DNA of 64,000 bases from Cavia porcellus. Lineage: Eukaryota; Chordata; Mammalia; Rodentia; Caviidae. The translations under genes were made by a program, and so were the position numbers. Below the pieces are notes generated by a model. The model did no database searches, was not told where the DNA came from, and worked only from the letters and a program-made list of their open reading frames with translations. The stretch covers positions 496,001-560,000 of the forward strand of contig NW_026947544.1 of the NCBI RefSeq assembly GCF_034190915.1, read 5' to 3'. How positions within the stretch are numbered: position 1 is the first letter of the stretch; each line of letters opens with the position of its first letter. This document shows, piece by piece, positions 44,310 to 57,089 of the stretch.

Positions 44310-45240
44310 TTTACTTGAAGGTGGGCAGAGAGAACCAGAGAGATCTGACATTGGCTACCAGGCACTGCATCCAGAAAGGATCTTTCTGATGGGCTCTCAG
44401 TGCAGGCAGAAAGAGACAGACAGATCTGCCTCTGCCTGCTAGGCACTGACACCAGAAAGCCTTTCGTATGAGTACACACACAGGCAGAGAGAGTCAGACA
44501 GATGCACCTCTACCTGCCAGGTCCTGCAACCCAAAGACACTTTCTTATGGGTTTATACAGCACAAGCAGAGAGAGCCAGAAAAATGCATTTTGGCCTGCT
44601 GCACACTGCCATTATAAGGCCGTATCTTATGGGTACACAGCATGAGCAGAGAGAGCCAGACAGATCCACATCTGCCTGCTGGGGTCTGCCACCATAAAAC
44701 CATTTCCTATGGAAACACAGTATAAGCAGTGATAGGCAGAAAGATCTGGCTCTGCTAGACATGCCCCACTTCTGGAAAGCCCTTTCCTGCAGACACCCAG
44801 TTTGGGCAAAAAGACTCAGATTGGTCTGCAACTGCCTGGCAGGTACCTACTGACAGTAGGAAGACATTTCCTGCTGGTGCACATTACAGGCATAGAAAGC
44901 AAGACAGATGCACCAATGCTTGCTGGGTGCTGTCACCAAAAGGCCCCTTCCTGTTGTGACCAGTACATGTAGAGAGAACCAGCACATGCTTCTCAGTATG
45001 CAGGAAGCTGCCACTGGAAGGCTCCATCCTGCAGGTGGCCAGCAAGAGGAGAGATACATAGACAAGCAAGCCTGTACACCTGCATGCCACCATTGGAAGT
45101 ACTTGGTTCCTTTGGGCAGCACCACCCAATAGCAGAATCAGAAAAATACATCCCTATATGTCTTCCACCATTGAGGGACTCCCAGTATAGACACACAGGC
45201 TGAGAGAAGCATCCATAACTCAACACAATTGTGATCATTA
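44310..45240 (+). repeat. Tandem array of about twelve 80-bp units
   Basis: A phrase of the type GGCAGAGAGAGCCAGACAGA recurs near 44322, 44405, 44483, 44564, 44645, 44724, 44813, 44889, 44967, 45046, 45130 and 45197. Most intervals are 76-89 bp. Each unit also has a CTGCCTGCT(G/A)GGCACTG-like and a CC(T)TTCCTATGGGTACACAG-like phrase. Units are diverged but clearly in register. Placed ahead of ORF1, it is probably the 5'UTR promoter array of an older L1 subfamily. Open frames on both strands are by-products. Confidence 0.85.
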
Positions 45241-45429
45241 GGGAATCCACAGTTTAGCTGCATGTGGGGAAGCATGATCCTTGACCTGCTGCTTCTCTGT
45301 AAATCTGGAATTAGTGGAACCCAAGTGGCTGTTGCATCCTCCTATACAGTGGAGCAGAGGCTAATGTGGGAAGTGCCTTGACCCCAGTACCAGCTTGTTG
45401 GGAGGAACCCAAGAGAATAACACGATAAA

Positions 45430-46545
45430 GGAGCAAAAGGCAATCTGAGACCTAAGTACACATGGAACAAGTCAGGGAAGGAGGCATGCAAGAAAATGGA
45501 AGTTACAGACCTGAAATATCTGAGAGGATAGCAACTGAAGCAAGGAAACAAATTCATGAGATTATTTTTTAAATTTCTTTTTAAATTCATGAGATTATAA
45601 AAGTAGTTAAATCAGAAATCATGTCTTATGTAAAAGAATTCACAAACATACGATAAAAGTTGTTCAGCAGCTCTAAAGAAAGCATGGATAAAGAAAGAGG
45701 AGCATAGAAAAATGATGGAAAACTTGAATGAATACAGAAAGAAATGAAAATACATAAAACTGATTCAAAGAGAAATCCAGGAAATTCAATTTCAATTAAA
45801 TGATATCAAAACCACTTTAAGGAGATTGAAGGTAGACTTTCAAACCTTGAAGATAGGGTTGCAGCTAGTGATTATGAAAGGAAAGACCTCATAAAAATAA
45901 CATGACATAAGAAATAACAAATAAATGGCTACAAGATGACAGAAAGAAGCACAATTTCAGAGTGACAGGTGCTGGTAAAGAGGCAGTGATCAACACGAAG
46001 GAAATTAAATGGCTATTTTCAGAGTAATAGAAGAAAACTTCCCAAACATGAGAAATGGGTCTTGCATGCAGATAAATGAGGCATATAGGACTCCAACTAG
46101 CTATAATCAAAGCAGATCTACACCCAGACATATAATAATCAAGAACCCAGAGCTTCAGCACAAAAATAGAGTATAAACAATGTTACAGAAAAGAAGCAAA
46201 TCATCTAAAAAGGAAACCCAATCAGAATCACATCATCTAAAAAGGAAACCCAGTCAGAATCACATCAGACTTATAAACAGGAACCATTAATCAAGAAGAG
46301 TTTGTAATGAAGTGTTTCAAATGCTGAAAGAAAACAACTTCCAATCCAGATTAATCTACCCTGCACTGTCTTTCAAAATTGATGGAAAAATAAGATAATT
46401 CCACAATAAAGCACAACTGAAGGAATTCATGAGTACAAACCCAATCCTACAGAGAGTGCTAAAAGATATTGTAGACAGAGATAAAGATGACCATGGTTGC
46501 AGGAAGAGCAGCAAATGAAGACCACCTAATAAAACAGGAAATTAA
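45430..46545 (+). pseudogene. L1-E ORF1, degenerate
   Basis: Lysine/glutamate-rich coiled-coil coding sequence (about 45640-45900) is followed by RNA-binding-domain similarity (CTTCCCAAACATGAGAAATG, GAGGCATATAGGACTCC, AATCAGAATCACATCAGACT). All is broken by stops and shifts. A 30-bp direct repeat (AATCACATCATCTAAAAAGG region) lies near 46200-46260. The end is placed near the AATTAATG at 46540. Confidence 0.7.
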
Positions 46546-47829
46546 TGAAGGGGAAAGTGGAGAATGGTAGAGACAAAATAATGCATGCTGGTTGTAATCA
46601 TTAATGCAGATGGCCTCAGGTCAGCAATAAAAAGAATCACAGCAAGAGAGCATCAAGCAACAAGATTCATCAAAAGGATGTACACAAGAATCACATTTTA
46701 AGGAAATTTATAAACTGAAAATCAAGGGAGAGAAAACAATTGTTCCAAGTGACAGTACACCAGAAAAATAAAAGGAAGATCAACTTGCCTATCGGCCACA
46801 GAATGTATAAGAAAGATACGGCATTTCCATGCAGTGAAAAATTACCCAGATATAAAGTAGAATGATCCCAAGGCTTCTGTTGGTAAATCTACACAAACTG
46901 AAATCATATTCATGGGTGAAATAGTTTGAACTCATATGCATGAATCTCAGCATAAGAAAAAGAATCAGTTAATAGAATCCAAAAGCCATAAAGTTTATAA
47001 GAGTAAAAGGAGAGGAAACACCTGGGAGGGAAAGGTGGTAACTATTGTTAATTTCTCATTGTCTTCTCTTGAACTCTAGTATTGTATTCATAATTTGTTA
47101 TGTTTGATTTTGTTCGGTATTGTTTTGTTATATTTTATTCTGTCTGGTGATAGGGGCAGCTATTTTGAATGTAATGACACATAGTATAATAATCTTGGTT
47201 TCCTATTCTATTGCTTTGAAGTTTTATAATTCTTTCCTTTATTTGTTTAATTGACTGTTTTGTTTTGTTTGACTTTATCTTTTTGTGATGGTGTGAACAA
47301 CTATTTTGAAGAAAACAGTCTAGTAGCCATTGCTAATTTCCTGTTATCTTGCTTTGAAATCTACCATGCTTTTGATACTTTGCTTGGATCAGTTTTATTC
47401 TGTTGTGTTTTAGTTAATTTTATTATGTGTGATGGTATGAAAGTTTTATTATGAAGATGAGCTATTATAGTAGATATTGTTCATATCTTGTTATCTGGTT
47501 TAGAAGTCTTGTAATGCTTTCAATCTTTAGAATGGCTTGATATGATCTCATTATGTTGGCTATTATTGTGTGTGAATGTATGGTTAACATTTTGAAGAAA
47601 ATAAGAGACATTATGGTAACAACTGTTAAAAACTCTTGTTGTCTTTTCTGTAGAGCTCTCTTGCTTGCAGTGTTCTGTTCTGATTTTCTTTGTCCTGTTT
47701 TGTTTACTTTTGTATTAATCTCTTTAAAATTAAAAACAAAATAGCATACATTACAAATTATGGATGTGAGAGAAATGATCAAACATTCAAACACTGGAAG
47801 CACAACAGGTTTCTTTTGATGAGCAGAGA

Positions 47830-48065
47830 TTATTAGTAAAATAATATCTGTGCATACATGTGTTTATAAGTTACACACATATGCATATGGTAACACACCA
47901 CAAACACACACACACAGTGTGTTTTCTTCTATTTTTCTTCTTGCGCCTGTCCCAGTAGATTTTCCTTTTGAATAGTTTATGTCACTTTCACTTTTACAAT
48001 ATCTATTGTATATTTCACAATATCTATTGTATATTTTGGATCTCATTTTATCTCTTGTTTTTTAA
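47830..48065 (-). mobile_element. Old L1 3' fragment, antisense, with short (CA)n
   Basis: It resembles the antisense L1 end at 33000-33130 (CCCAGTAGATTTTCCTTTTGA against CCCAGTAGTTCTCCCTTTTGA). It includes a short CACACA tract near 47900-47917 and a direct repeat of CACAATATCTATTGTATATT near 48000-48035. Confidence 0.55.
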
Positions 48066-48234
48066 TATGGGAAGGCCATACAATTTTACACATGTGAGTC
48101 TGATATATTTCACTTATGAGTAGTCTCAAGTGGCATTTATTTACCTATAGAAGCTCCATATCATCAAGCTTTCTATCTTTGAGTAATACAGTTTTGAATC
48201 AAAATGTTGTACCTTTATTTTCCCCATAGTTATA

Positions 48235-48480
48235 TCTTCTAAACAAAGAAAATAATATATTCTTGAACAATCAATGGAATATAAAAGCAATCAGGGATGA
48301 ACATTTAAAGGTGAAAAACTATGGCACAGAATATATCAGAATGTCTGGGACACAGCAAAAGCAATTTGAGAGAAAAAATCATAGCTATAGGTCCCCACAA
48401 TAGAAAATGACATAATAATACATGCTAAGGTTCTAGGGAAGCAAGAACAATCTAAGCTGCTTTTCAGTGAGTATTTTTTA
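48235..48480 (+). mobile_element. Old L1 ORF2 scrap
   Basis: AACAATCAATGGAATATAAA, AAAGCAATTTGAGAGAAAAA and ATGACATAATAATACATGCT keep the order of the ORF2 segment between endonuclease and RT in the younger copies. It is heavily diverged. Confidence 0.55.
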
Positions 48481-49674
48481 AAGAAGTAACATGAAGTCAC
48501 CAGTAAAAGGAAATCTTATTGTTCAAGTAAAAGTTAGTTATGTTTAGTACATCTCAACCAATTTTATGTTTGTTTTTATAATCTTGTAAAACCTAGTACG
48601 TCTTAGGTAAACCATTTGTAATTATGATGATGGTGGTAAACTGAAGATTACTGATGGACTGGCTTCCAAGGTGGCTTTTATGCTAGCAAATGCACAAAAT
48701 TCATAGACAATAAGAATCATGAATTTCTCACTGGTAACAGATACAAACAATAGCCTCACTGGCTGTGGAGGAAAACTATACAGCAAAACTATACAAACAC
48801 ATGGAAGTTTTTAAGTGCATACACTGATGTAAAATGGTGTGTTGATGTGTTAAAGGTTGTGTTGATGTGTTAAATTTTGTTCTGATGGTCTAACTGAATC
48901 TAAATGTCATGTAATCACTTCTTAGTAGGTCAGCTGCATTAGCAATTCTATGGCAGCTGGAAGGCCTCTTCATTACAGACATATTTATGTTTGGAGAGTT
49001 TGAGAACAACTTTTCTCCACCAGTTTTAACAACTTAGCTAGATTTTTGCTATCAGTATTATCTTTGGTTTTTGGGTTTTTCTCTAAAGTAGGAAATAATG
49101 CTAGGGGTACCGGAAAATAATTTCCTAGTTCTGAATCTTCTTGTTACTCTTGGTAAAAGTTGTGGATACCCTCATTTAAAATTTGAATTCTGAAAGAACT
49201 GTAACTAGAATCAAAGAAGAAAGTCATTTATTTATATTTTGTATGAGAAAGAAGGTACAATCTATGAAAGTAAACTATGAAATTACAGACTTGAATTTTA
49301 AGTCCAAAAGGACATCAAATAATATATAAAATCTGTATCCTATGAAGGTACAGATTTCAATTTTGAAAAGGACATGATACAAATTAAAGTATGAATCCTT
49401 TTAGTTTTTCTGAAAGAGATCTTGAATATCACAGTAAGGTATTAAAGATCTTCAAGGGAAAATAGCCACAGTGAATACTTCTGTTAAGTAAGTTGAGCAT
49501 ACATTCATTAGTATTATAAGTCATTGTGAAGATATCATAAAGAATTTAAGACATTAAAACTTCATATAATTTTCAAGTGCTTTTATTCTACATATGAGGT
49601 AATAGTATATAAAACAAAACCATAAACATTGAAAACATAGTGGAAGGTGAACAAGTTTCATATCTTGTTTAAAA
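48481..49674. other. Unassigned, possibly 3' part of the HSFY-like pseudogene
   Basis: No feature is identified. Lying downstream of the HSF-like domain in its sense, it could hold the decayed rest of that gene, but translations show no recognisable domain. A near-duplicate phrase (AGATTTCAATTTTGAAAAGGACATGATAC against GACTTGAATTTTAAGTCCAAAAGGACATCA) lies near 49285-49380. Confidence 0.35.
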
Positions 49675-50161
49675 CAGGCTCCATTTTCTTCTGCAATGAA
49701 GTCAGTGAGAAGTGGATCTTTGAAATGATTCCTTTACTCTCCTAAATCCATAAAGATTAAGCTGCGTCACTAAGCTTTTCATCATATTAGTTTCAAATAT
49801 TCTGCAATGTGTTTTTATTTCCAAAACTTCTTTTTCTAAAAATTCTTCATCAATGACTATGGATGTTCCAGCCTCATCCAACCAAATGACTTAATTTTTC
49901 ATTTTCAACTTATTTCCAGTTTCTCAGGAAACTTTAGAGAAAGAAAGTCATTATCTACATCTCACTCTGAGATATATATTTTTTGGTCTCTAACAAAACA
50001 TCCTTGAGAGAAAATCTGAAAAAGTGTGCTCTTCAACCACAGATCTTAACTCTGAATCCTCCATGAATCTGATCAGACCATGAAGATGCAATGTAAGTAC
50101 TCGTGCCATTTGATTCATCTTTAGAAATAGCGTCTTGAATTCCTAAAGAAATCTGTGCCAT
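49675..50161 (-). pseudogene. Heat-shock-factor family pseudogene, HSFY-like
   Basis: Minus-strand translation gives, in several frames, an HSF DNA-binding domain. From an ATG at 50159-50161 an N-terminal stretch MAQISLGIQDAISKDE is followed, after stops, by DFLSLKFPEKL. Then comes GTSIVIDEEFLEKEVLE-like sequence, RIFETN, and at 49717-49785 the signature KSLVTQLNLYGFRRVKESFQ. The QLNLYGF core is the recognition-helix hallmark of HSF domains, and the LYGF..FQRS combination fits HSFY better than HSF1/2/4. At least four stops or shifts kill the frame. Whether it is processed or a decayed genomic copy cannot be told here. Confidence 0.72.
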
Positions 50162-50165
50162 CTCA

Positions 50166-51221
50166 AATAAAGTTTTCCTCAGTGAATCTTCTTCTGGATG
50201 ATACTGAACACTGAAGCTTTATATATTGTTTCAAAGAGCTCACAATTAAACTGAACATAGCCCTCACAATGATTACCTGTGACTTCATCCTGCCTGAATA
50301 CTTATGGTATCACAAAACGACATCTCCTAGTAATTAATCTGTAACATCCAGCATGAGTGGATCTTTTTTCTTGTATTCTGAAGTTTATATTTATATGATA
50401 TCTAATATCATATAATATCTCATTTCCAAATAGTATTTCAAACAAAACAATCAACTAGTCTTAATTGTAAATGCCTGCAAATGTTATTTTAATTTTTACA
50501 TGTAAATACACTTCCAACCCTACAGGAACAGAACCGTAAATGGGACATAGGCTATATCTTTTATAAATTTAATAGGACTCAAATGAATATGATATAGCTT
50601 TAATTTGGACATAGTTTATTACATTTACTATTAATGGTAGATGTGAATAGATGTGAATAATGATTTTATTCACTATATTTTAGGAAAAGCTTTTATTCTA
50701 TATTTGATTTTCCTTTGATAATGACTTTAAACAAAAATTGTTTTTTCAGTTCTTTATATATTCTTTATTTGAATCTTCTATGTGTGAAATCAGTGCTCAC
50801 AGCTTTTCTTTCTATTTGTATGCTGACTTTAATACACACATGCATTTGTAGAATAAAGTAATAACAGAAATAAAAATAATGCTACCACCACCAATAATAA
50901 CAAAGGAACATGGGCAATTAGAAGGGACAGTTAAAAGGGAGACACTTTTAACTAGCAAATTAAAATCAGAATTAAAAATGTAATACAGAGGCTGTGCTGC
51001 TGAAAACAGTTGAGGGTAGCAATAATCAACCGCAGATAAAAATGAGTCTTTTAGAGTTCTGAAGGTGAAAAGACCACATCCTCTTGGGATATGTTCTATA
51101 GCAAGAATGCCAAAGATGTAAAAGGAGGTTGACTGATTTACTTATAAATAAAGTGAAGTAGCCAGCATATTAGCCTGGATCCCATCCTTAAACCTACCTT
51201 GTCTTACCCATGCCTTACATG
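50166..51221. other. Unassigned
   Basis: The 200 bp next to the pseudogene may be its 5' flank or UTR. The rest is AT-rich with no gene, SINE or L1 recognised. Confidence 0.4.
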
Positions 51222-54122
51222 AAAATCAACATTACCAGTAATGGTGGAATGCAATGAAAGCCATCCTCAGTGGAAAATTTATGGCACTGAGTTCCCACAA
51301 CAGGAAAACAGAACAAATACAAATAAACAACCTAATGCTACACCTCAAACATTGAGAAAAAGAAGAGTAAGTCAAGCCCAAATCCAAAAGAAGAGAGGAA
51401 ATTATAAAAATCAAAGAAGAAATCAATGCAATAGAGACTAAGAAAACAATCCAAAGAATCAATGAGTCAAGTAAGTAGTTCTTTGAAAGAAAAAATAAAA
51501 TTGATAAGCCCCTAGCAAATCTTATTTTAAAAAGGGAAGAAAAAGCTCCAATTCATGCAATAAAAAATGAAAAAGAAGAAATCATTACAGACCCAATAGA
51601 AATACAGAAGATCATCAACACCTATTTCAAAAGACTCTGCTCTCAAAAGTTTGATAACACAGAAGAAATAGACAGATTCCTAGAAACATATGAAGTATAA
51701 AGGAAAGGTCAAGAGGATGCAAAACTGCTGAACAACCAAATTTCTATTAATGAAATTGAAAATGTAATTAACTCCTTACCTACAAAGAAGAGACCAGGCC
51801 CAGATGGATTCACTGCAGAATTCTACAAGAAATACAAAGAAGAAGACCTAATGCTGAAACTCCTTGAACTCTTCAATGAATTTGAAAGAGAAGAAATCCT
51901 TCCCAAGGCATTCCTGGAAGCAAATATTACTCCAGTATCAAAATCTGAGAAACACCCAACTAAAAAAGAGAGCTATAGACAAATATCCCTAATGAACACA
52001 GATGCCAAAATCATCAAGATTTTTAGCAAATCATCAAGAAGATTATACATCATCACCAAGTGGGATTCACCATAGGCATAACAAAGGTGGTTCAATATAT
52101 ATAAGTAAATAAATGTAATCCACCATATCAAAAAAGCCAAAATAAGAATCACATGATCATTTCTGTAAATGCAGATAAAGCTTTTGATAAGGTCCAACAT
52201 TCATTCGTGATAAGAACTTTACAGAAAAGTTGAATAAATGGTCTTTACCTCAACATATTAATGGCCATCTACGACAAATGAACAGCCAGCATCATACTAA
52301 ATGGCCAAAACTTGAAGGCCTTTACTTTAAAATCAGGCACAAGACAAGTATGTACTTTATCACTACTCCTATTTAATATAGTACTGAAAATATTAGCCAG
52401 AGCAATTAGACAAGAGAGAGAAATACAAGGGGTAAAGATAGAAAAAGATGTTAAATGTTTGCAGATGATATGATTCTCTACATAGAAGACCCCCCTAAAC
52501 TCCACTGAAAAACTCTTAGATATAATAAATAAGTTCAATAATATAGCTTGATATAAAATATACTCAAAAATAAATAGCATTAATATCCACTAACAACAAA
52601 ATCACAGAGAAAGAAATAAAAGAAGACATAACCTCACAATAGCAACCAAAAAAAATGAAATATTTAGGAATTAATCTTACAAAAGAAGTGAAAGACCTAT
52701 ACAGGGAAAATTATAATACATTTTTTAAAAAATTGAAAATGACCTTATAAAATGGAAAGACATCCTTTGATCACGGATAGGAAGAATAGATATTGTGAAA
52801 AGCCATTCTCCCAAAACTCTTATGCAGATTCAATACAAAACCAATAAAAATACCATCAACATACCTCACAGATCTAAATAAATCACTCTTATAATTCATC
52901 TGGAGTGAGAAGAGACCTAGAATATCAAAGACAGTTCTAAGCAAAAAAGGCAAGGTAGGAGACATCCCAATCCCTGACTTGATGTTATACTAAAAAGCAA
53001 TAGTAGTAAAATCAATATGGTACTGGAATCAAAACTGATCTGAAGATTAATGGAATAGATTAGCATATATAACTACAACTACAAACATACTCAACCACTT
53101 TATCTTTGATAAAGGAGCCAAACACTTTCACTAGAAGCATGATAGTCTCTTTAATAAATGGGGTTGGAAAAAGTGGCTCTCCATATGATGAAAACTAAAA
53201 CTAGACCCATGCCTATCAACTTGTACTAAATTAAAATCTAAATGGATCAAAGATCTGAGTATCAAAACAGAAAAACTAAATCTATTGGAAGACAAATTGG
53301 GTAGAAACATTGAAGACATAGGAGTAGGTAGAGAATTCATGAATAAGACTCAAACCATATGGGAAATACTTCCCAGAATCAATAACTGGGATCATCTCTT
53401 ATTAAAAATTTCTGCATGTCAAAAGAAATGTCCAGCATAGTAAAAAGAAAAACTACAAACTGGGAAAAAATCTTAGTGAACTCTCCCTCATACAAAGGAC
53501 TTTTGTCTAAAACACATAAAGAATTAAAAAAAATCAGATCCCCAAAATTCAAAGATCCAATCTAAAAATGGACATCTGAGATGAATACACACTTTTGAGA
53601 CAAATAAATTGAAATTGCAAATAAATACATGAAAAAATGTTCATCATCATTAGTCATTAGAGAAATGCAAATTAAAACCACACAGATTCCATCTCACTCC
53701 TGAAAAAATAGCCAGAATCAAGAACATCATCAACAACAAATGCTGGAGAGGCTGTGAGGAAAAAGGAACTCTCTTGCACTGTTGGTGGGAGTGTAGACTG
53801 GTGCAACCATTGTGGAGGTCAGTCTGTAAATTTTCAAAAAACTGGGATTGAAAGTCCCATTTGTTGCAGTTATCCCACTTCTAGGCATATTCTCAAAAAA
53901 ACTGAAAGCATCATACCACAGTGATATATGTGCACCCATGTTTATAGCAGCACAGTTTGTAATAGCCAGATCTTGGAATGGATGAAAAAGTTGTGGTATT
54001 TTTATACAATGGAACACTACTCAGCTGTACAAAAGGATCACATTGAGGTATTTATAAATAAACGGATACAGCTTGAGACCATACACACAAGTGAAATAAA
54101 TCAAACTCGCATGTATGAATAG
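51222..54122 (+). pseudogene. L1-F partial ORF2, heavily broken
   Basis: Recognisable pieces include the linker before RT, RT with a [17 protein letters not shown] block near 51790, an FADDMIL box near 52458-52480 (frame context damaged by a short deletion), and the C-terminal [17 protein letters not shown] piece at 53928-54122. Stops and indels are frequent, and no segment longer than about 75 codons is open. Confidence 0.85.
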
Positions 54123-55548
54123 AGAATAGTTTCCCTATTGTAAGAATTGATTCAAATATATAAAAGTGTGTGGGAAGCATGATTTCCCATTATGTAGCTT
54201 TGAAGCCTTATAAAGTTTTCACTCATTAATTGGAATGGCTGTTTGATATTATTACCTGTGATGATATGAACAGCTATTTTGAAGAAAACAAGACATCATA
54301 TCTAGTGGTGATTTAATATCACCTTGTTTGGAAACTCCACCAGACTGTTGTTCTTCTGTCTCCACTGGTTTTATCATGTTGTATCTTACTCGAGTTTATT
54401 ATGTGTGATAATATAAACAAAAAATTTTAAAGGCAATGAGATAATATAGAAACCATTGTTCATTTTCCGTTAGCTGGTTCTAAATACCCTGTAATATTTT
54501 CATCCTCTTGAATGGTTTCACACTGCCTTGATTAAGTTTCATGCCATAGTATATGAAGTTATGCTCAGATATTTCAAGGAAAGAGACACTATGGTCACTA
54601 CTATTAAGTCGAGTTATCTTGTGTTGAATCACTATATTGCTGAAATTGTTATGCTTTGACCTAAATTGTTATGTTGTTATGTACTCTTTTATGTCAATCT
54701 CCCCCTTTTTGAAAAAAATTATGTATTTATTTTTTAATTAAGGGAAAAAAATCCAAAAATTTAGCAGGATATATCATAGTAACTTTTTGATTTCCTACTA
54801 ACTTGAAGTGATGCCCTGTATTGCGCCCACCATCTTGTTTTGACTGTTTTACAATGTTCTGTTCTATTTGATAGTATCAGGTTGCAGGGTATGAGCAACT
54901 ACTTTGAAGACAATAAGATTCACTTTGATGCCCATTCTGGTTTGACAATTATCTTTTTTTGCAGTCCTGTAATGTCTTCAAAGTTTAGGTATTATTGGTC
55001 TTGTTCTGCACTGTTTTGTTCAAGTTTATTATATCTAATGATATAGGCAATTCTTTTTAAGGTAGCAAGAGGCATTATGGTAAGCATTGTTGATTACCTT
55101 TTATTCTGTTTTAACATCATGTACTATGTCCATCCTTTGTTTTGACTGACTGCTTTGTTTTGTCGTATTGGGTATTATTCTATTCCAAAGAAAAAAGTAA
55201 TAAGAACTGTGATAGTAATAAAACCCAAAATGTGTAAATGTTGTTGTAAAAAAGAAAGGGAAAAAAGTGCTCTAAATGATACAACTTAAAGTGTGCTTAG
55301 GTGTGTTAAGGTGGATGACCATATTAATAAGTTTTGTTGCATCACTGGACACAACTCTTTGCAGTCCCACTGTTTGAATGTCCACATTGTATGCTTTAAT
55401 CCTGTAACTTGAACAACTATTTCTAAGATGACAATGTGTAATCTAGTAACTAGTGATTTATTACTATTTTTTATGAAATTGTGTATTACTTGTACCCTTA
55501 TACTGTTTTATTTTTTCTCCTTTAAATAAAATTTTAAAAGAAAGAATA
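51222..55548 (+). mobile_element. L1-F: 5'-truncated LINE-1
   Basis: It starts inside ORF2 before the RT domain (AGTAATGGTGGAATGCAATG corresponds to the TGTGGGATGCAATGAAAGCC of sister copies). It runs through the RT and C-terminal regions to the stop near 54120-54122, then a 3'UTR of about 1.4 kb ending at AATAAA/A-rich 55525-55548. It is more diverged than L1-B and L1-C. Confidence 0.9.
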
Positions 55549-55574
55549 ATTTAAAATATATCTACAAGCAAACA

Positions 55575-57088
55575 AAAATACAAACAAAACTTACCAGAAT
55601 ATGTGGGATGCACTGAAAGCAGTAGTCAGAGGAAAATTTATTACAGTAAATTCCCATCAGGAAAACAGAACATATATAAATAAAGAACCAGATGCCATAC
55701 CTCAAACATCTTGAAAAAGAACAGCAAGTCAAAACTCAAAGCCAAATCAAAGAGGAAATTGTAAAGATCAGAGCAAAAATCAAGGCAATAGAGACTAAGA
55801 AAACAATTCAAAGAATCAATGAATCAAAGAGTTTGTTCTTTGAAAGAATAAAGAAAATTGATAAGCCCCTATCCAACTTTATTTTTAAAATAAAGAAAAA
55901 ACTCAAGTTTATGCAATAAGCAATGAAAACAGTGAAATATCAAAGACTCTATGGAAATACAAAAGATCCTCAACATCTATTTCAAAAACCTCTACTATCA
56001 TAGCCCAACATCTATTTTGAAAACCTCTACTATCAAAGGTTTGATCACACAGAAGAAATAGACAGATTCCTGGAAACATGAACTAGAAAACGTGGGTCAA
56101 GAAGATGAAAAACTGCTGAATAACCTATTTTCAAATAATGAAATTAAAATATAATTTAGTCCTTACCCAAAAAGAGGAACGCAAATCCAGATGGATGCAT
56201 TGTGAAATTCTACAAGCAATACAAAGACAGTCCTTAAACTCATCAGTGAACTTGAAAGGGACGCAAGTCCTCCTACAATGTTCCTGGAAGCAATTACTCT
56301 AGTATCAAATCAACTGAAAAAGAGAACTACAGGCTTATCTCTCTAATGAACATAGATACAAAAGTTCTCAATAAAATATTGGCAAACAGAATGCAGCAAA
56401 TCATCAAGAAGATTATACACCATGACCACGTAGATTCTTCCCAGGAATGTAGAGATGGTTCAAGATAGGTAAATCAATAAATGTAATCCACCATATCAAT
56501 ACAGCCAAAAATAAGAATCACATGATAATTTCTATAGATGCAGAAAAACTTTTGAAAAGGATTATAACTTATTCATGATAAGAAACTTATAGAATATTGT
56601 AATAGATTGCCTTTCCTACAATATGATAAAAGCCATCTATGACAAATCAACAGCCTCTATTATATTAACTGGCCAAAAACTGAATTTTTTTACCTTAAAA
56701 TCAGGCACAAGACAATGATGCTCACTATCAACACTTCTTTTCAACATAGTGCTTGAGCACTCCCTAGAGCATTAGCAAGAGAGAGAAATAAAAGGAGTAA
56801 GAATATTAAAAAGAATTGAATAATCATTATTTGTAGATGATGATACTCTACATAGAATACTACCAAACCTTCATTGAAAGACACTTACATATAAAGAATA
56901 AATTCAGTTATGTAGCTGGATTCAAAGTCAACACTCAAAAATCATAACATTCCTATATACTAACAACAAAATCACTAGGAGAAAAATAAGAGAAGCCACA
57001 CCCTTAAAAATAGCATAGAAAAAATGAAATACTTAAGGACTGAATCTAATGAAAGAAGTAAAAATCTATTCATGGAAAAATATAATAC
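55575..57088 (+). mobile_element. L1-G: LINE-1 ORF2 fragment
   Basis: It begins at the same ORF2 region as L1-F (CTTACCAGAATATGTGGGAT) and breaks off after an AAAGAAGTAAAAATCTATTC phrase within the RT/thumb. The L1-H 5'UTR begins directly afterwards. The open piece 55692-55919 and the RT-equivalent region carry many stops. A duplicated segment of about 40 bp (AACATCTATTT...AAAACCTCTACTATCA) lies at about 55972-56037. Confidence 0.85.
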
Positions 57089-57089
57089 T

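Larger units (their letters stand above)
44310..47745 (+). mobile_element. L1-E: old LINE-1 with repeat array, ORF1 and 3' end, ORF2 mostly deleted
   Basis: The order is: tandem 80-bp array (44310-45240), intervening 5'UTR, ORF1 (about 45430-46545), the first about 200 bp of ORF2 (about 46575-46780), a jump to the ORF2 C-terminus (about 46785-46985), then 3'UTR and A-rich end near 47745. About 3.4 kb of ORF2 is missing. Divergence from L1-A, B and C is high. This is the second ORF2-less L1 in the window, with a different break from the HAL1-like element. Confidence 0.78.

Noticed and set aside
44310..45240. CRISPR array
   Set aside because: Units are contiguous diverged 80-bp repeats without unique spacers, in a mammalian L1.
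44267..45250. Several Cys/Ser-rich open frames on the minus strand and one on the plus strand
   Set aside because: They are translations of the 80-bp tandem array; the period is not a multiple of three and no protein domain repeats.
47465..47803. 112-codon minus-strand frame
   Set aside because: Antisense to the L1-E 3'UTR; low-complexity composition and no domain.
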